DNA from: DASYSL01 sp036003365
GTDB taxonomy: Bacteria; Eisenbacteria; RBG-16-71-46; DASYSL01
Direction: 5' to 3'
Assembly (NCBI GenBank): GCA_036003365.1
Contig: DASYSL010000140.1
Span: forward strand, 1-12,579
DNA: 12,579 nt
Shown: piece after piece, positions 1-6,347 of the stretch
Numbering within the stretch: the stretch's first letter is position 1
How the letters are laid out: each line of letters begins with the position of its first letter
Translations under genes and position numbers: made by a program
The notes under the pieces: model-generated
What the model saw: only the letters and a program-made list of their open reading frames with translations
Told to the model about the DNA's origin: nothing
Databases searched by the model: none

Positions 1-104
1 TCCTACTTCGTTGATAGGAGTACCCGTTTCAAGACGGGTTGACCCGGTAATTTAGGCGTTTAACGCCAGAAGTTTAGTAACATCTACATGCCGTACGGCA
101 TGTC
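1..104 (+). other. Low-GC segment with four inverted repeats; possible 23S rRNA 3' end remnant
   Basis: This edge segment is about 48% GC, clearly lower than the surrounding genes, and shows no convincing coding. It contains inverted repeats at 1-5/15-19, 22-27/34-39 and 55-58/64-67, and an 18-bp perfect palindrome at 86-103. Bases 10-18 (GTTGATAGG) in the context ACTTCGTTGATAGG resemble the conserved helix near the 3' end of bacterial 23S rRNA. Later pieces (GACCCGGTA at 41-49, GTTTAAC at 58-64) loosely match the order of the 23S terminus. Against this, the highly conserved GTGTAAG-type stretch that should follow is absent, and no 5S rRNA follows. It could be a diverged rRNA end at a contig edge, another structured RNA, or an operator/terminator cluster. 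Confidence 0.25.
86..103. repeat. 18-bp perfect palindrome
   Basis: ACATGCCGTACGGCATGT is identical to its own reverse complement over all 18 bases. It lies about 75 bp upstream of the rplY promoter in non-coding DNA. Symmetry of this kind fits either a dimeric repressor operator or the stem of an RNA hairpin. As RNA it could only form with a small loop opened at the centre. No regulator gene lies next to it in the window. Confidence 0.6.
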
Positions 105-145
105 GAGGGATCATAAGGGCCGGGAGGGAGTCCGAAGTGAGCGAC

Positions 146-171
146 GGCCGCCCGCTGCGCGAGCGGCGGCC
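146..171. terminator. Strong GC-rich hairpin upstream of the rplY promoter
   Basis: Left arm 146-156 pairs with right arm 162-171 (ten pairs with one bulged C) around a 5-nt loop. No T-run follows on the + strand, so a classical rho-independent terminator is not supported. Its position just upstream of the -35 element suggests it ends or insulates an upstream transcript entering from position 1, but that role is inferred. Confidence 0.3.
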
Positions 172-177
172 CGCCGG

Positions 178-207
178 TTGCGCCAAATCCGGCCCATCCC
201 TTATATT
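178..207 (+). promoter_or_regulatory. Sigma-70-like promoter for the rplY operon
   Basis: A -35-like TTGCGC (178-183) is followed after 17 bp by a -10-like TTATAT (201-206); TATATT at 202-207 with an 18-bp gap is an alternative register. The AT-rich -10 stands out sharply in GC-rich surroundings. The start of transcription would be near 213, giving a leader of about 280 nt before rplY. No other comparable promoter is visible before 4488, so it may drive the whole ribosomal-protein cluster. Confidence 0.6.
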
Positions 208-212
208 GCCCA

Positions 213-490
213 TTCCGCCGGGGTGATCTCCCCGGCGCCCGGAGACCTCGACCGGCAAGCCTTCTGGAAAGGGGCTTCTCGGTGAGGTTTCCACGGGACC
301 CTCCGCCAGAGCAGCAAGCGGACGGCGTCTCCGCACCCGGGCTCGAACCGGGTGCCGCGTCCCCCAGGACGCGTCCGATCCGTGCGAGTTTCTTTTCCTC
401 GTTCGACCAGAAGCCAAGAGCGCTCACGGCCCCGTGCCGCGAGCTTTTGTCTCTGCGGCCAACCGCCGCCGAGCACAGGAGGTTCGTTTC
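213..490 (+). promoter_or_regulatory. Long structured 5' leader of rplY (candidate cis-regulatory RNA)
   Basis: This stretch has no convincing coding and would be transcribed as a leader. Hairpin 216-223/230-237 (8 bp, 6-nt loop) lies at the predicted 5' end. A 7-bp long-range helix 240-246/327-333 encloses small hairpins at 257-261/273-277 and 302-306/318-322. Two further stems follow: 333-341/349-357 region around a 7-nt loop, and 358-364/369-375 region (CGCGTCC-CCCA-GGACGCG). I compared it by eye with RNase P, tmRNA, SRP RNA, tRNA and common riboswitches and found no match. High GC makes chance stems easy, so an autoregulatory leader is inference. Confidence 0.35.
477..482 (+). promoter_or_regulatory. 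Ribosome binding site deciding the rplY start
   Basis: AGGAGG lies 8 nt before ATG 491. It selects this start over the in-frame ATG at 434, whose extra 19 residues do not resemble the L25 N terminus. Confidence 0.85.
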
Positions 491-1177
491 ATGGCCATCG
501 TGCCCTTGAGCGGCGCGCTTCGTGACCGCGCCGGCAAAGGTCCTGCGCGCGCCGCACGCCGCGCCGGCGACATTCCCGGGGTCCTCTACGGACACGGGCA
601 GGCCGCCACGCCGCTGACGGTGAACCAGAAGGAATTCATCAACGCCATTCGCCACGTCGAAGGCGGCAACATGATCGTGTCGCTCAAGCTCTCGAACGGC
701 GACAAGACCGCGCTCGTGCGCGAGGTGCAGCTCGACCCGATCTCGCACGACATCATCCATCTCGACTTCCAGGAAGTGTCGCTCACCGAAACGGTGCGCG
801 TGCAGGTGGCGGTCCACTTCACCGGCACGGCGACCGGCGTCAAGGACGGCGGCGGCATTCTCGAGACCATCGCGCGGCAGGTCGAGGTCGAGTGCCTGGC
901 GACCTCGATCCCGAGCTTCCTCGAGGCCGACGTCTCCGCGCTCGAGGTCGGCGACTCGCTGCACGCGAGCGACCTCAAGCTGCCGGAAGGCGTGACCCTG
1001 CTCACGGAAGGCGATCAGACGATCGCCACGTGCGTGCCTCCGACCGTGTACGAGGCACCGGTGGCGGCCGAGGCGGCGCCGACGGCGGCCGAGCCCGAGC
1101 TGGTGGCGGCCAAGGGCAAGGAAGACAAGGAAGAGGGCGAAGAGAAGCCGGAAAAGGGAGAGAAGGAGAAGAAGTAA
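491..1177 (+). CDS. rplY: 50S ribosomal protein L25/general stress protein Ctc
   Basis: This is a 5S-rRNA-binding large-subunit protein of the long (Ctc/TL5) type. The 228-aa product has the N-terminal L25 beta-barrel (about residues 4-95), visible in the RxGKGPARAxRRAGxIPGVLYG block and the later VREVQLDPISHDIIHLDF segment. The C-terminal TL5 domain (about 98-185) contains a VGDSLHASDLKLPEGV stretch. After residue 190 the protein ends in an Ala/Glu-rich linker and a Lys/Glu-rich charged tail, probably disordered. A perfect Shine-Dalgarno supports the ATG at 491. The stop codon abuts the GTG of pth directly, so the two are probably translationally coupled. The rplY-pth order is common in bacteria; prs, often found upstream, is not in the window. 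Confidence 0.95.
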   Translation: MAIVPLSGALRDRAGKGPARAARRAGDIPGVLYGHGQAATPLTVNQKEFINAIRHVEGGNMIVSLKLSNGDKTALVREVQLDPISHDIIHLDFQEVSLTETVRVQVAVHFTGTATGVKDGGGILETIARQVEVECLATSIPSFLEADVSALEVGDSLHASDLKLPEGVTLLTEGDQTIATCVPPTVYEAPVAAEAAPTAAEPELVAAKGKEDKEEGEEKPEKGEKEKK

Positions 1178-1786
1178 GTGTGGCTCGTGGGGCTGGGGAA
1201 TCCCGGCTCCCGTTACGAGGGCACGCGCCACAACGTCGGCTTCGACGTGGCGCGCCGCCTGGTCGAGCGCTGGCGGGCCAAACCGGACGCGCGCACGCCT
1301 GCCTTCGCGGCCTGGCGCGCGCGGGTTCCGGGGGGTGCCGGCCGCGAGGTCCTGATCCTCGAGCCTTTGCTCTACATGAACAAGAGCGGCGAGGCGATCG
1401 CGGCGTACGAAGCTCATGCGGGCGAGCGCCTGCTGCCGGCCGAGAGTTTGATCGTGTGCGACGACATCTATCTGCCCGTCGGCGGGATCCGGCTGCGGGC
1501 GCGTGGCTCGACCGGCGGACACAACGGGCTCGCGTCGGTGCAGGAGCGTTTCGGCACCGCCGACTATCCGAGGCTGCGCATCGGAGTTGGCCACGCGAGC
1601 GGTGAAGAGCTGGTGGATCACGTGTTGTCCCGCTTCGACGACGCGGAGCGGGAAGAAGTCGACGCGGCGCTCGAGAGCGCCGTGGAAGCCTGTGAGACGT
1701 GGGCGCGCGACGGCATCGTCGCCGCCATGAATCGCTTCAACCAGAGAGCTCGGGCGGAAGCCCGGGACGAAGGAGAGAGTTCGTGA
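1178..1786 (+). CDS. pth: Peptidyl-tRNA hydrolase
   Basis: Pth is the cytoplasmic enzyme that cleaves the ester bond of peptidyl-tRNAs dropped from stalled ribosomes, recycling tRNA. The 202-aa length is normal for the family. Family motifs are all visible: LVGLGNPG at the N terminus (Asn8), TRHNVGF with the expected catalytic His18, YMNKSG with Asn68, the CDD pair with Asp95 as the likely partner of His18, and GSTGGHNGL with Asn116. The GTG start directly follows the rplY stop, and the family motif begins three residues in, leaving little room for another start. A purine-rich stretch in the end of rplY serves as ribosome site. The 3' end overlaps the rpsF start in a GTGA arrangement. Confidence 0.97.
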   Translation: MWLVGLGNPGSRYEGTRHNVGFDVARRLVERWRAKPDARTPAFAAWRARVPGGAGREVLILEPLLYMNKSGEAIAAYEAHAGERLLPAESLIVCDDIYLPVGGIRLRARGSTGGHNGLASVQERFGTADYPRLRIGVGHASGEELVDHVLSRFDDAEREEVDAALESAVEACETWARDGIVAAMNRFNQRARAEARDEGESS

Positions 1787-2217
1787 CCGACAATCAGCGC
1801 GAGTACGAGACGATCTTCATTCTCGATCCCACGCTCGAAGACACCAAGGTCAACGAGGAAGTCGAGCGCGCCGGCGGCGTGATCCGTGATCAAGGCGGGA
1901 CCATCGGCGACATCGAGAAGTGGGGACGCCGCCGCCTCGCCTACGAGATCGGCAAGCGCCGCGACGGTGTGTACACGCTGATCCGCTACCACGCTCCGGG
2001 CGACACGGTGAAGGAGCTGGAGCGCCGCCTGCGCCTGAACGAGAGCGTGCTGCGCGTGCTCACCGTGGTCGTGGATCCGCGTCACAAGGAGATGCTGGCG
2101 CAAATGGCGGCCGCGCCTCCGGCGGGAGTCGGCGAGGATGGGACGCCCGGCGCCAATGGCGACGAGGACGAGTCTCCGCGCCGCCGCTCGCGCCGCGACC
2201 GCGACAACGACGACTAG
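1783..2217 (+). CDS. rpsF: 30S ribosomal protein S6
   Basis: S6 is a small-subunit protein that binds the 16S central domain together with S18, whose gene lies two genes downstream. The 144-aa product opens with REYETIFILDP and contains the family's WGRRRLAYEI block (about 46-55). The C-terminal part after residue 105 is an Ala/Pro/Gly linker and a mixed Asp/Arg tail that S6 of many bacteria lacks, and is probably disordered. The GTG at 1783 overlaps the pth stop (GTGA) and has AAGGAG at 1770-1775 seven nt upstream. An in-frame start further upstream would lie wholly inside pth and is unlikely. Confidence 0.95.
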   Translation: MTDNQREYETIFILDPTLEDTKVNEEVERAGGVIRDQGGTIGDIEKWGRRRLAYEIGKRRDGVYTLIRYHAPGDTVKELERRLRLNESVLRVLTVVVDPRHKEMLAQMAAAPPAGVGEDGTPGANGDEDESPRRRSRRDRDNDD

Positions 2218-2236
2218 TCGGTAGCCGGCGCGATCC

Positions 2237-2716
2237 GTGTCCGACCTCCGACTGGCTCGCGTCAACCGCGTGCACCTGTCGGGACGCGTCGTGCAGGACT
2301 TCGCGCTGCGCTACGCGCCGGACAACACGCCGGTGGCCGCGTTTCGGCTGGCGTTCAACCGGTTCGTCAAGCAGCGCGACGGATCATGGCAGGAGATCGC
2401 GAGCTTCATCGGCGTGATCGCCGCGGGGCGGCTGGCCGAGCGCTGCGCCGAGCAGCTGCACAAGGGCAGTGCGGTGTATCTGGAAGGGCGGCTGCAGAGC
2501 CGGAGCTACCGGGTGGCCAACGGGCGCTCGCACACGGTGATCGAGATCCGCGCCGACCAGGTGCAGTTTCTGGAGAAGGACGCCGGGCTGGACGATTCGG
2601 AGGCGACGCACGACTCGCACGAATCGCACAGCCACGGCTCGCGGCCGGAGGAAGGCGAGCTTTTCCCCGGCCTCGATTCCGAGGAAGAAGGATCCGGCGA
2701 CGCCGGATCGAACTGA
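2237..2716 (+). CDS. ssb: Single-stranded DNA-binding protein
   Basis: SSB coats single-stranded DNA in replication, recombination and repair through an OB fold. Residues 8-113 carry the fold: NRVHLSGRVVQDFALRYAP, then TPVAAFRLAFNRF, the SFIGVIAAGRLAE segment, and KGSAVYLEGRLQSRSY. The 159-aa length is ordinary. The tail (114-159) is rich in Ser, His, Asp and Glu, and ends in SGDAGSN rather than the acidic D-D-I-P-F-type tip that recruits partners in most bacterial SSBs. The GTG start has only a weak ribosome site, so coupling to rpsF, 19 nt upstream, is plausible. Position between rpsF and rpsR is the classic one. Confidence 0.92.
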   Translation: MSDLRLARVNRVHLSGRVVQDFALRYAPDNTPVAAFRLAFNRFVKQRDGSWQEIASFIGVIAAGRLAERCAEQLHKGSAVYLEGRLQSRSYRVANGRSHTVIEIRADQVQFLEKDAGLDDSEATHDSHESHSHGSRPEEGELFPGLDSEEEGSGDAGSN

Positions 2717-2731
2717 AAAAGGAGAACATTC

Positions 2732-2974
2732 GTGGCGCGTAACGAGGCCCGCGGGGCCGGCAAGAAGAAGTTCTGCAAGCTGTGCATGGAGAAGGTGCCG
2801 TTCCTCGACTACAAGGACGACAAGCGCCTGCTCCGCTTCCTCACCGATCGCGGCAAGATCGTGCCGCGTCGCATCTCGGGGAATTGCGCGCGGCACCAGA
2901 AGCAGCTCACCACCGCGGTGAAGCGCGCGCGCATCCTCGCCATGGTTCCGTTCACGAGCGATTCGTACCGCTAG
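2732..2974 (+). CDS. rpsR: 30S ribosomal protein S18
   Basis: S18 pairs with S6 on the 30S platform. The 80-aa product has normal length and the strongly conserved RRISGNCARHQKQLTTAVKRAR block (about 46-67). Cys15, Cys18, Cys52 and His55 are arranged as CxxC and CxxH, fitting the zinc-binding (C+) form of S18; many bacteria have lost these residues. The GTG at 2732 has AAAGGAG at 2718-2724 seven nt upstream, within 15 nt of the ssb stop. Confidence 0.97.
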   Translation: MARNEARGAGKKKFCKLCMEKVPFLDYKDDKRLLRFLTDRGKIVPRRISGNCARHQKQLTTAVKRARILAMVPFTSDSYR

Positions 2975-2984
2975 TCGACGCACC

Positions 2985-3983
2985 GTGACTTCCGTGGCGC
3001 CTGTCGCACCCGCCGTGGCCGCGCAGCCCGCGCGCCCGCGTCCCTTCGGACTCGCCCTGCCGGCTTTGCTCATGGCCGTGGGCGCGCTCGAGACGCCGGC
3101 GCCGTGGCACGTGCTGTGGCTCGCGGTGCCCGGCCTGGGGGCGCTCGGCTACCTCGCCAACCTGCATCGCCTGCGCTGGGGATGGCTGGCGCCATTGGGC
3201 GCGGCGGTGTGGATGGTGGTCTCGGGAGAATACGCGTCGATCTGGGCCTGGCTGCTCGTGGGCGGCGTGGCTTCGGCGTCTCTGCTCGGGCTCGCGCGCG
3301 GCCAGGGCGCGCCCTCGGCGCGCGGGCTCTGGGCGTTTCTGCCCTTGCTCTCGCTCTCCGCCGTGTTCCCGTTCTCTTCGCTGTACGGGCCCGCCATGGA
3401 CTCGGCCCAGCGCGGCATCGAGCGCATCGCGCAGGATGCCTACGAAGGCTACCGGCAGATGGGCATCGAGGGCGGCTCGCTCGGCGAGATGGCGCAGTGG
3501 CTTCATCAGGCGACGATTGCGTGGACCTGGCTCGTGCGCCATCTCCTGCCCACGTTCCTGTTCGCGTTCGGCGCCCTGCTCGTGGCGCTGGCCGTGCTCC
3601 TGGCGCGACGCGCCGCGCGCGCGGCCGGCAAGCCGATTCCCGGCAGCGAGCCGTTCGCGCGATTCCGTCTGCCCGAAGGGGCGATCTGGGTGCTGCTCGT
3701 GGCTCTGGCCATGGTGGCGCTCCGCCGCCCCGACCTGGTTCCCGCGGGCGTGAATCTCGCGCTCTGCGTGGGTCTCGGCTACTGCCTGCAGGGCATCGCG
3801 GTGCTCGACTTCGCGCTGCTCGCCCGCGGGCTGCCGCAGGGAATCATCTGGGTGCTGTTTCTGTTCGTTCTGCTTTTCGCGGTGCCGGTTCTGGCCGTGA
3901 CCTCCACCGGGCTCGGGTTGATCGATGTCTGGGTCGACCTGCGCCGGGGTCCGCAGGACCGTCTCGAAGATCCGGAGTCGTAG
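2985..3983 (+). CDS. DUF2232 (YybS-like) polytopic membrane protein
   Basis: This 332-aa protein has about eight or nine hydrophobic segments (roughly residues 20-36, 42-60, 66-80, 85-103, 114-130, 182-205, 233-247, 254-280, 285-310) and a charged loop between 135 and 180. The FRLPEGAIWVLLVALA start of the second half and the GLGLIDVWVDLRR ending resemble the DUF2232/YybS family, which often sits between rpsR and rplI. The molecular function is unknown. The GTG at 2985 follows rpsR by 10 nt but has no clear ribosome site; an ATG at 3072, in frame, would remove most of the first membrane segment. It could be called simply an integral membrane protein if the family match fails. Confidence 0.82.
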   Translation: MTSVAPVAPAVAAQPARPRPFGLALPALLMAVGALETPAPWHVLWLAVPGLGALGYLANLHRLRWGWLAPLGAAVWMVVSGEYASIWAWLLVGGVASASLLGLARGQGAPSARGLWAFLPLLSLSAVFPFSSLYGPAMDSAQRGIERIAQDAYEGYRQMGIEGGSLGEMAQWLHQATIAWTWLVRHLLPTFLFAFGALLVALAVLLARRAARAAGKPIPGSEPFARFRLPEGAIWVLLVALAMVALRRPDLVPAGVNLALCVGLGYCLQGIAVLDFALLARGLPQGIIWVLFLFVLLFAVPVLAVTSTGLGLIDVWVDLRRGPQDRLEDPES

Positions 3984-4032
3984 TCACAGCCGGCGCCGCT
4001 TGGGCGTTTGCGCGACGCGACTCGCGTTCGAC

Positions 4033-4038
4033 AAGGAG
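4033..4038 (+). promoter_or_regulatory. Ribosome binding site deciding the rplI start
   Basis: AAGGAG is 6 nt before GTG 4045. The open frame continues upstream into the end of the DUF2232 gene, but the L9 fold begins exactly at this GTG, so the upstream part is not coding. Confidence 0.8.
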
Positions 4039-4044
4039 CTGATC

Positions 4045-4488
4045 GTGGAAGTCATCCTGCTCGAAGAAGTGTCCGGCCTCGGCCGCCGGGGCACGACCGT
4101 CAAGGTCGCGTCCGGCTACGCTCGCAACTTTCTCCTGCCGCGCCGACTCGCGGTGCCCGCCGGCACCACCACGGCGGCGGCGCTCAAGACCATGACGCAG
4201 GCGCTCGAAACGCGTGACGGCAAGCTGCGCCAGGACGCCGAAGCCTTCGCCGCGCGCTTGAACGGCACGCGCGTGACCATCGCGGCTCGCGTCGGCGAAG
4301 AGGGCCTGCTCTACGGCTCGGTCAGCGGCGGCGACGTCGCCGACGAGCTGGCCAAGAAGGGCTTCGAGGTCGATCGCCGTCAGATCCAGCTCGACGAGAA
4401 CCTGAAGCAGACGGGCACGTTCGAGGTTCCGGTGCGCCTGTTCGGCGGCGTCAACGCGCACATCACCGTGGAGGTCGTCCCGCAATGA
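4045..4488 (+). CDS. rplI: 50S ribosomal protein L9
   Basis: L9 is a two-domain large-subunit protein near the L1 stalk that helps maintain reading frame. The 147-aa product is typical in length. The N-terminal signature runs through GRRGTTVKVASGYARNFLLP (about 14-33), followed by a long charged helix (42-72) and a C-terminal domain containing LLYGSVSGGDVADEL (88-102). Initiation at GTG with a good ribosome site gives MEVILLEEV, the standard start. The stop overlaps the next gene's start in an ATGA arrangement, linking it to the isomerase gene. Confidence 0.97.
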   Translation: MEVILLEEVSGLGRRGTTVKVASGYARNFLLPRRLAVPAGTTTAAALKTMTQALETRDGKLRQDAEAFAARLNGTRVTIAARVGEEGLLYGSVSGGDVADELAKKGFEVDRRQIQLDENLKQTGTFEVPVRLFGGVNAHITVEVVPQ

Positions 4489-5792
4489 CGTTCCGCCACA
4501 GCACTGCCCGCACGCTCTTGGTCGCGGCCGCTCTGTTGGCATTGCCGTACGTCGTGGAGGCGAAGAAGAAGGACGACGACAAGAAGTCGTCGACTTCGGC
4601 CAAGTCCACGGCGGCGGATCCCAAAGACATCCTGGCCTGGGTGGACGGTCAACCGATCACGCGTCAGGACCTGGAAGGGCGGCTCGACGATCTGTCGCCC
4701 GCGTATCGCACGCAGTTCGGCACGCCGGAAGGGCGGCAGAAGCTGCTCGACGGCATGATCGAGGAGCGCGTGTGGATGTCGGCCGCCACCAAGGCCGGCG
4801 TGGCGGCGCGTCCCGAAGTGGCGCGTCAGATCGAGGCGGCCGAGCGCAATCTCGTCATCCGCACCTATTTGGGTGACGTGATGCAGGGAGCGCCCGCGCC
4901 CAGCGACTCGGCGATCCAGGCGTATTACGAAGCGCACAAGACCGAACCGATGTTCCAGACCGGCGAAACGCGTCGCGCGCGCCACATCCAGGTGGCCACG
5001 GAAGCGCAGGCGAAGGACGTGCTGCGGCGTCTCAAGGCGGGAGCCGATTTCGCGGCCCTGGCCAAGACGCTGTCGAAGGACGGCGCCACCAAGAATGTCG
5101 GCGGCGAGCTCGGCCCCATCGAGCGCAGCGGCATGATCGCGAGCCTCGGGCGCCAGCCGGCCATCGCCGAGAGCGTGTTCGCGGCACCCAAGGGCGCGTT
5201 CGTCGGTCCCATCAAGACCAATGTCGGCTGGCACGTGGTGCAGGTCGAGGAGATCGTTCCGGCTTCTCCGGTGTCGCTCGATGAGGCCAAGCCGCGCATC
5301 GTGTCCGTGATCAGCCGTCAAATGCAGGAGGACTACTACAAGGCGCAGCTCGCAAAGGCGAAGGAGGGCTCGTCGTTCCGCTACAACCAGGCGGTGGTCG
5401 ACAGCTTCCTGCACGGGCAGAAATCATCGGCCGATCTCTTCCGCGACGCGCAAGATGCAAGCACCACCGACGAGCGCATCGCCGGCTACGAGCGCGTCGT
5501 GCAACAATATCCGCACAGCGAGCAGGCCCCGCAGGCGCAGTTCATGGTGGGTTTCGTTTACTCGGAAGAGAAGAAGGACTACGATAAGGCCGAAAGCGCG
5601 TTCAAGAAGCTCCTCAAGGACTATCCCAAGAGCGAGCTCGCGCATTCCGCGCAGTGGATGCTGGAGAACATGCGCACGGATGCGTTGCCCAATTTCGATC
5701 TTCCGGGCGGCGTGCATCGCTCCAACGATGCGGCCACCGCCCCGGTGAAGACGGACTCGACGAAGACGGGCTCGGCGACGCGTAAGCCGTAA
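4485..5792 (+). CDS. Periplasmic peptidyl-prolyl isomerase (PpiC/SurA-like) with C-terminal TPR-like repeats
   Basis: The 435-aa product begins with a Sec signal peptide (basic start, hydrophobic core 10-22, Ala before the Lys-rich region), so it should act in the periplasm on folding outer-membrane or secreted proteins. A SurA-N-like helical region spans about 48-130 (AWVDGQPITRQDLEGRL, then LLDGMIEERV). A parvulin rotamase domain spans about 160-260, with ARHIQV, GGELGPIERSGM and VGWHVVQVEE. Residues about 316-395 look like TPR/BamD-type helical repeats (YERVVQQYPHSEQAPQAQFMVG and a second copy). The C terminus is Lys/Thr-rich and low complexity. Isomerase plus TPR in one chain suggests an assembly factor. 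Chaperone activity without catalysis is possible. Confidence 0.9.
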   Translation: MTFRHSTARTLLVAAALLALPYVVEAKKKDDDKKSSTSAKSTAADPKDILAWVDGQPITRQDLEGRLDDLSPAYRTQFGTPEGRQKLLDGMIEERVWMSAATKAGVAARPEVARQIEAAERNLVIRTYLGDVMQGAPAPSDSAIQAYYEAHKTEPMFQTGETRRARHIQVATEAQAKDVLRRLKAGADFAALAKTLSKDGATKNVGGELGPIERSGMIASLGRQPAIAESVFAAPKGAFVGPIKTNVGWHVVQVEEIVPASPVSLDEAKPRIVSVISRQMQEDYYKAQLAKAKEGSSFRYNQAVVDSFLHGQKSSADLFRDAQDASTTDERIAGYERVVQQYPHSEQAPQAQFMVGFVYSEEKKDYDKAESAFKKLLKDYPKSELAHSAQWMLENMRTDALPNFDLPGGVHRSNDAATAPVKTDSTKTGSATRKP

Positions 5793-5864
5793 CGCAATTC
5801 ACTCGGCAGGGACGTCTCGCCCCAGGACATCACGGGACGCACCTCCTCCGCGGGAGGCAGGCGC
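5793..5864 (+). promoter_or_regulatory. Short intergenic leader with a hairpin masking the next ribosome site
   Basis: The 72 bp between genes have no obvious promoter or T-tract. Bases 5842-5847 can pair with 5852-5857 around a CCGC loop (five Watson-Crick pairs and one G-T), and the right arm is the GGGAGG Shine-Dalgarno of the ATG at 5865. Translation of the downstream gene may therefore be limited when this stem forms. The pairing is seen directly; a regulatory role is inferred. Confidence 0.45.
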
Positions 5865-6347
5865 ATGGTCGTCGAAGTCAAGGTCTCAGGCCTCGCCTTC
5901 GATCCGCGCGTGAAGAGCCACGTCGTGGTGCTGAAGGAGATGGAGGGCGAGCGCGTCCTGCCGATCTGGATCGGCACGAACGAGGCTCAGGCCATCGCGC
6001 GCGAGCTCGCCGGCCAGCGATTTCAGCGGCCTTTGACGCATGACCTGGTCGCCACCCTGGTGGAAGGTCTCAAGGCCCGCATCACGCGCATTCTGATCTC
6101 CGACCTGCGCGAGAACACGTTCTTCGCCAACATCATCGTGGAGCATGGGGGCGACGTTTTGTCAGTCGACGCGCGTCCGTCCGACTCCATTGCCGTCGCG
6201 TTGCGCGCCAAAGCGCCCATCTTCGTCGACGACCGCCTGCTCGAGCATCAACCCCAGCTCGAAAAGTCCGAGGAAGAGAAGGCCGAGGAGCTCCGCCGCT
6301 ACCTCGAGAATCTCGACCCCGAGGACTTCGGGAAGTACAACCCCTGA
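5865..6347 (+). CDS. Bifunctional nuclease family protein (DUF151)
   Basis: The 160-aa product matches the DUF151/BFN domain over about residues 1-135. Visible family features are the VVLKEMEGERVLPIWIG opening, EAQAIARELAG, a RPLTHDLVATLVEGL block, and VDARPSDSIAVALRAKAPIFV. Characterised plant members were reported to have combined RNase and DNase activity; in bacteria the role is not well defined. The UVR motif sometimes found at the C terminus is absent, and the last 30 residues form a Glu-rich, probably helical tail. ATG 5865 has GGGAGG seven nt upstream. The stop codon overlaps the likely CTG start of the next gene. Confidence 0.92.
   Translation: MVVEVKVSGLAFDPRVKSHVVVLKEMEGERVLPIWIGTNEAQAIARELAGQRFQRPLTHDLVATLVEGLKARITRILISDLRENTFFANIIVEHGGDVLSVDARPSDSIAVALRAKAPIFVDDRLLEHQPQLEKSEEEKAEELRRYLENLDPEDFGKYNP

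Noticed and set aside
334..352. tRNA gene on the minus strand, suggested by a T-arm-like stem with a TTCGAGC loop
   Set aside because: No matching acceptor strand or canonical anticodon arm lies at the right distance, and the neighbouring stem has an impossible loop for an anticodon.
213..380. Known structured RNA (SRP RNA, RNase P, tmRNA, common riboswitch)
   Set aside because: By eye, none of the conserved cores (such as the GGAAGGAAGCAGC loop of SRP RNA or the RNase P GAGGAAAGTCC) is present.
74..1621. 515-codon open frame on the minus strand
   Set aside because: It runs antisense through rplY and pth, whose proteins are unmistakable. Its translation is Arg/His/Ala/Leu-rich with no family motifs, as expected for the antisense frame of GC-rich genes.
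2237..2716. A PriB-type or phage SSB
   Set aside because: Length, OB-fold blocks and position between rpsF and rpsR fit the ordinary chromosomal SSB.
3925..4044. N-terminal extension of L9
   Set aside because: The 40 extra codons overlap the end of the DUF2232 gene, have no L9 similarity, and the ribosome site points to GTG 4045.
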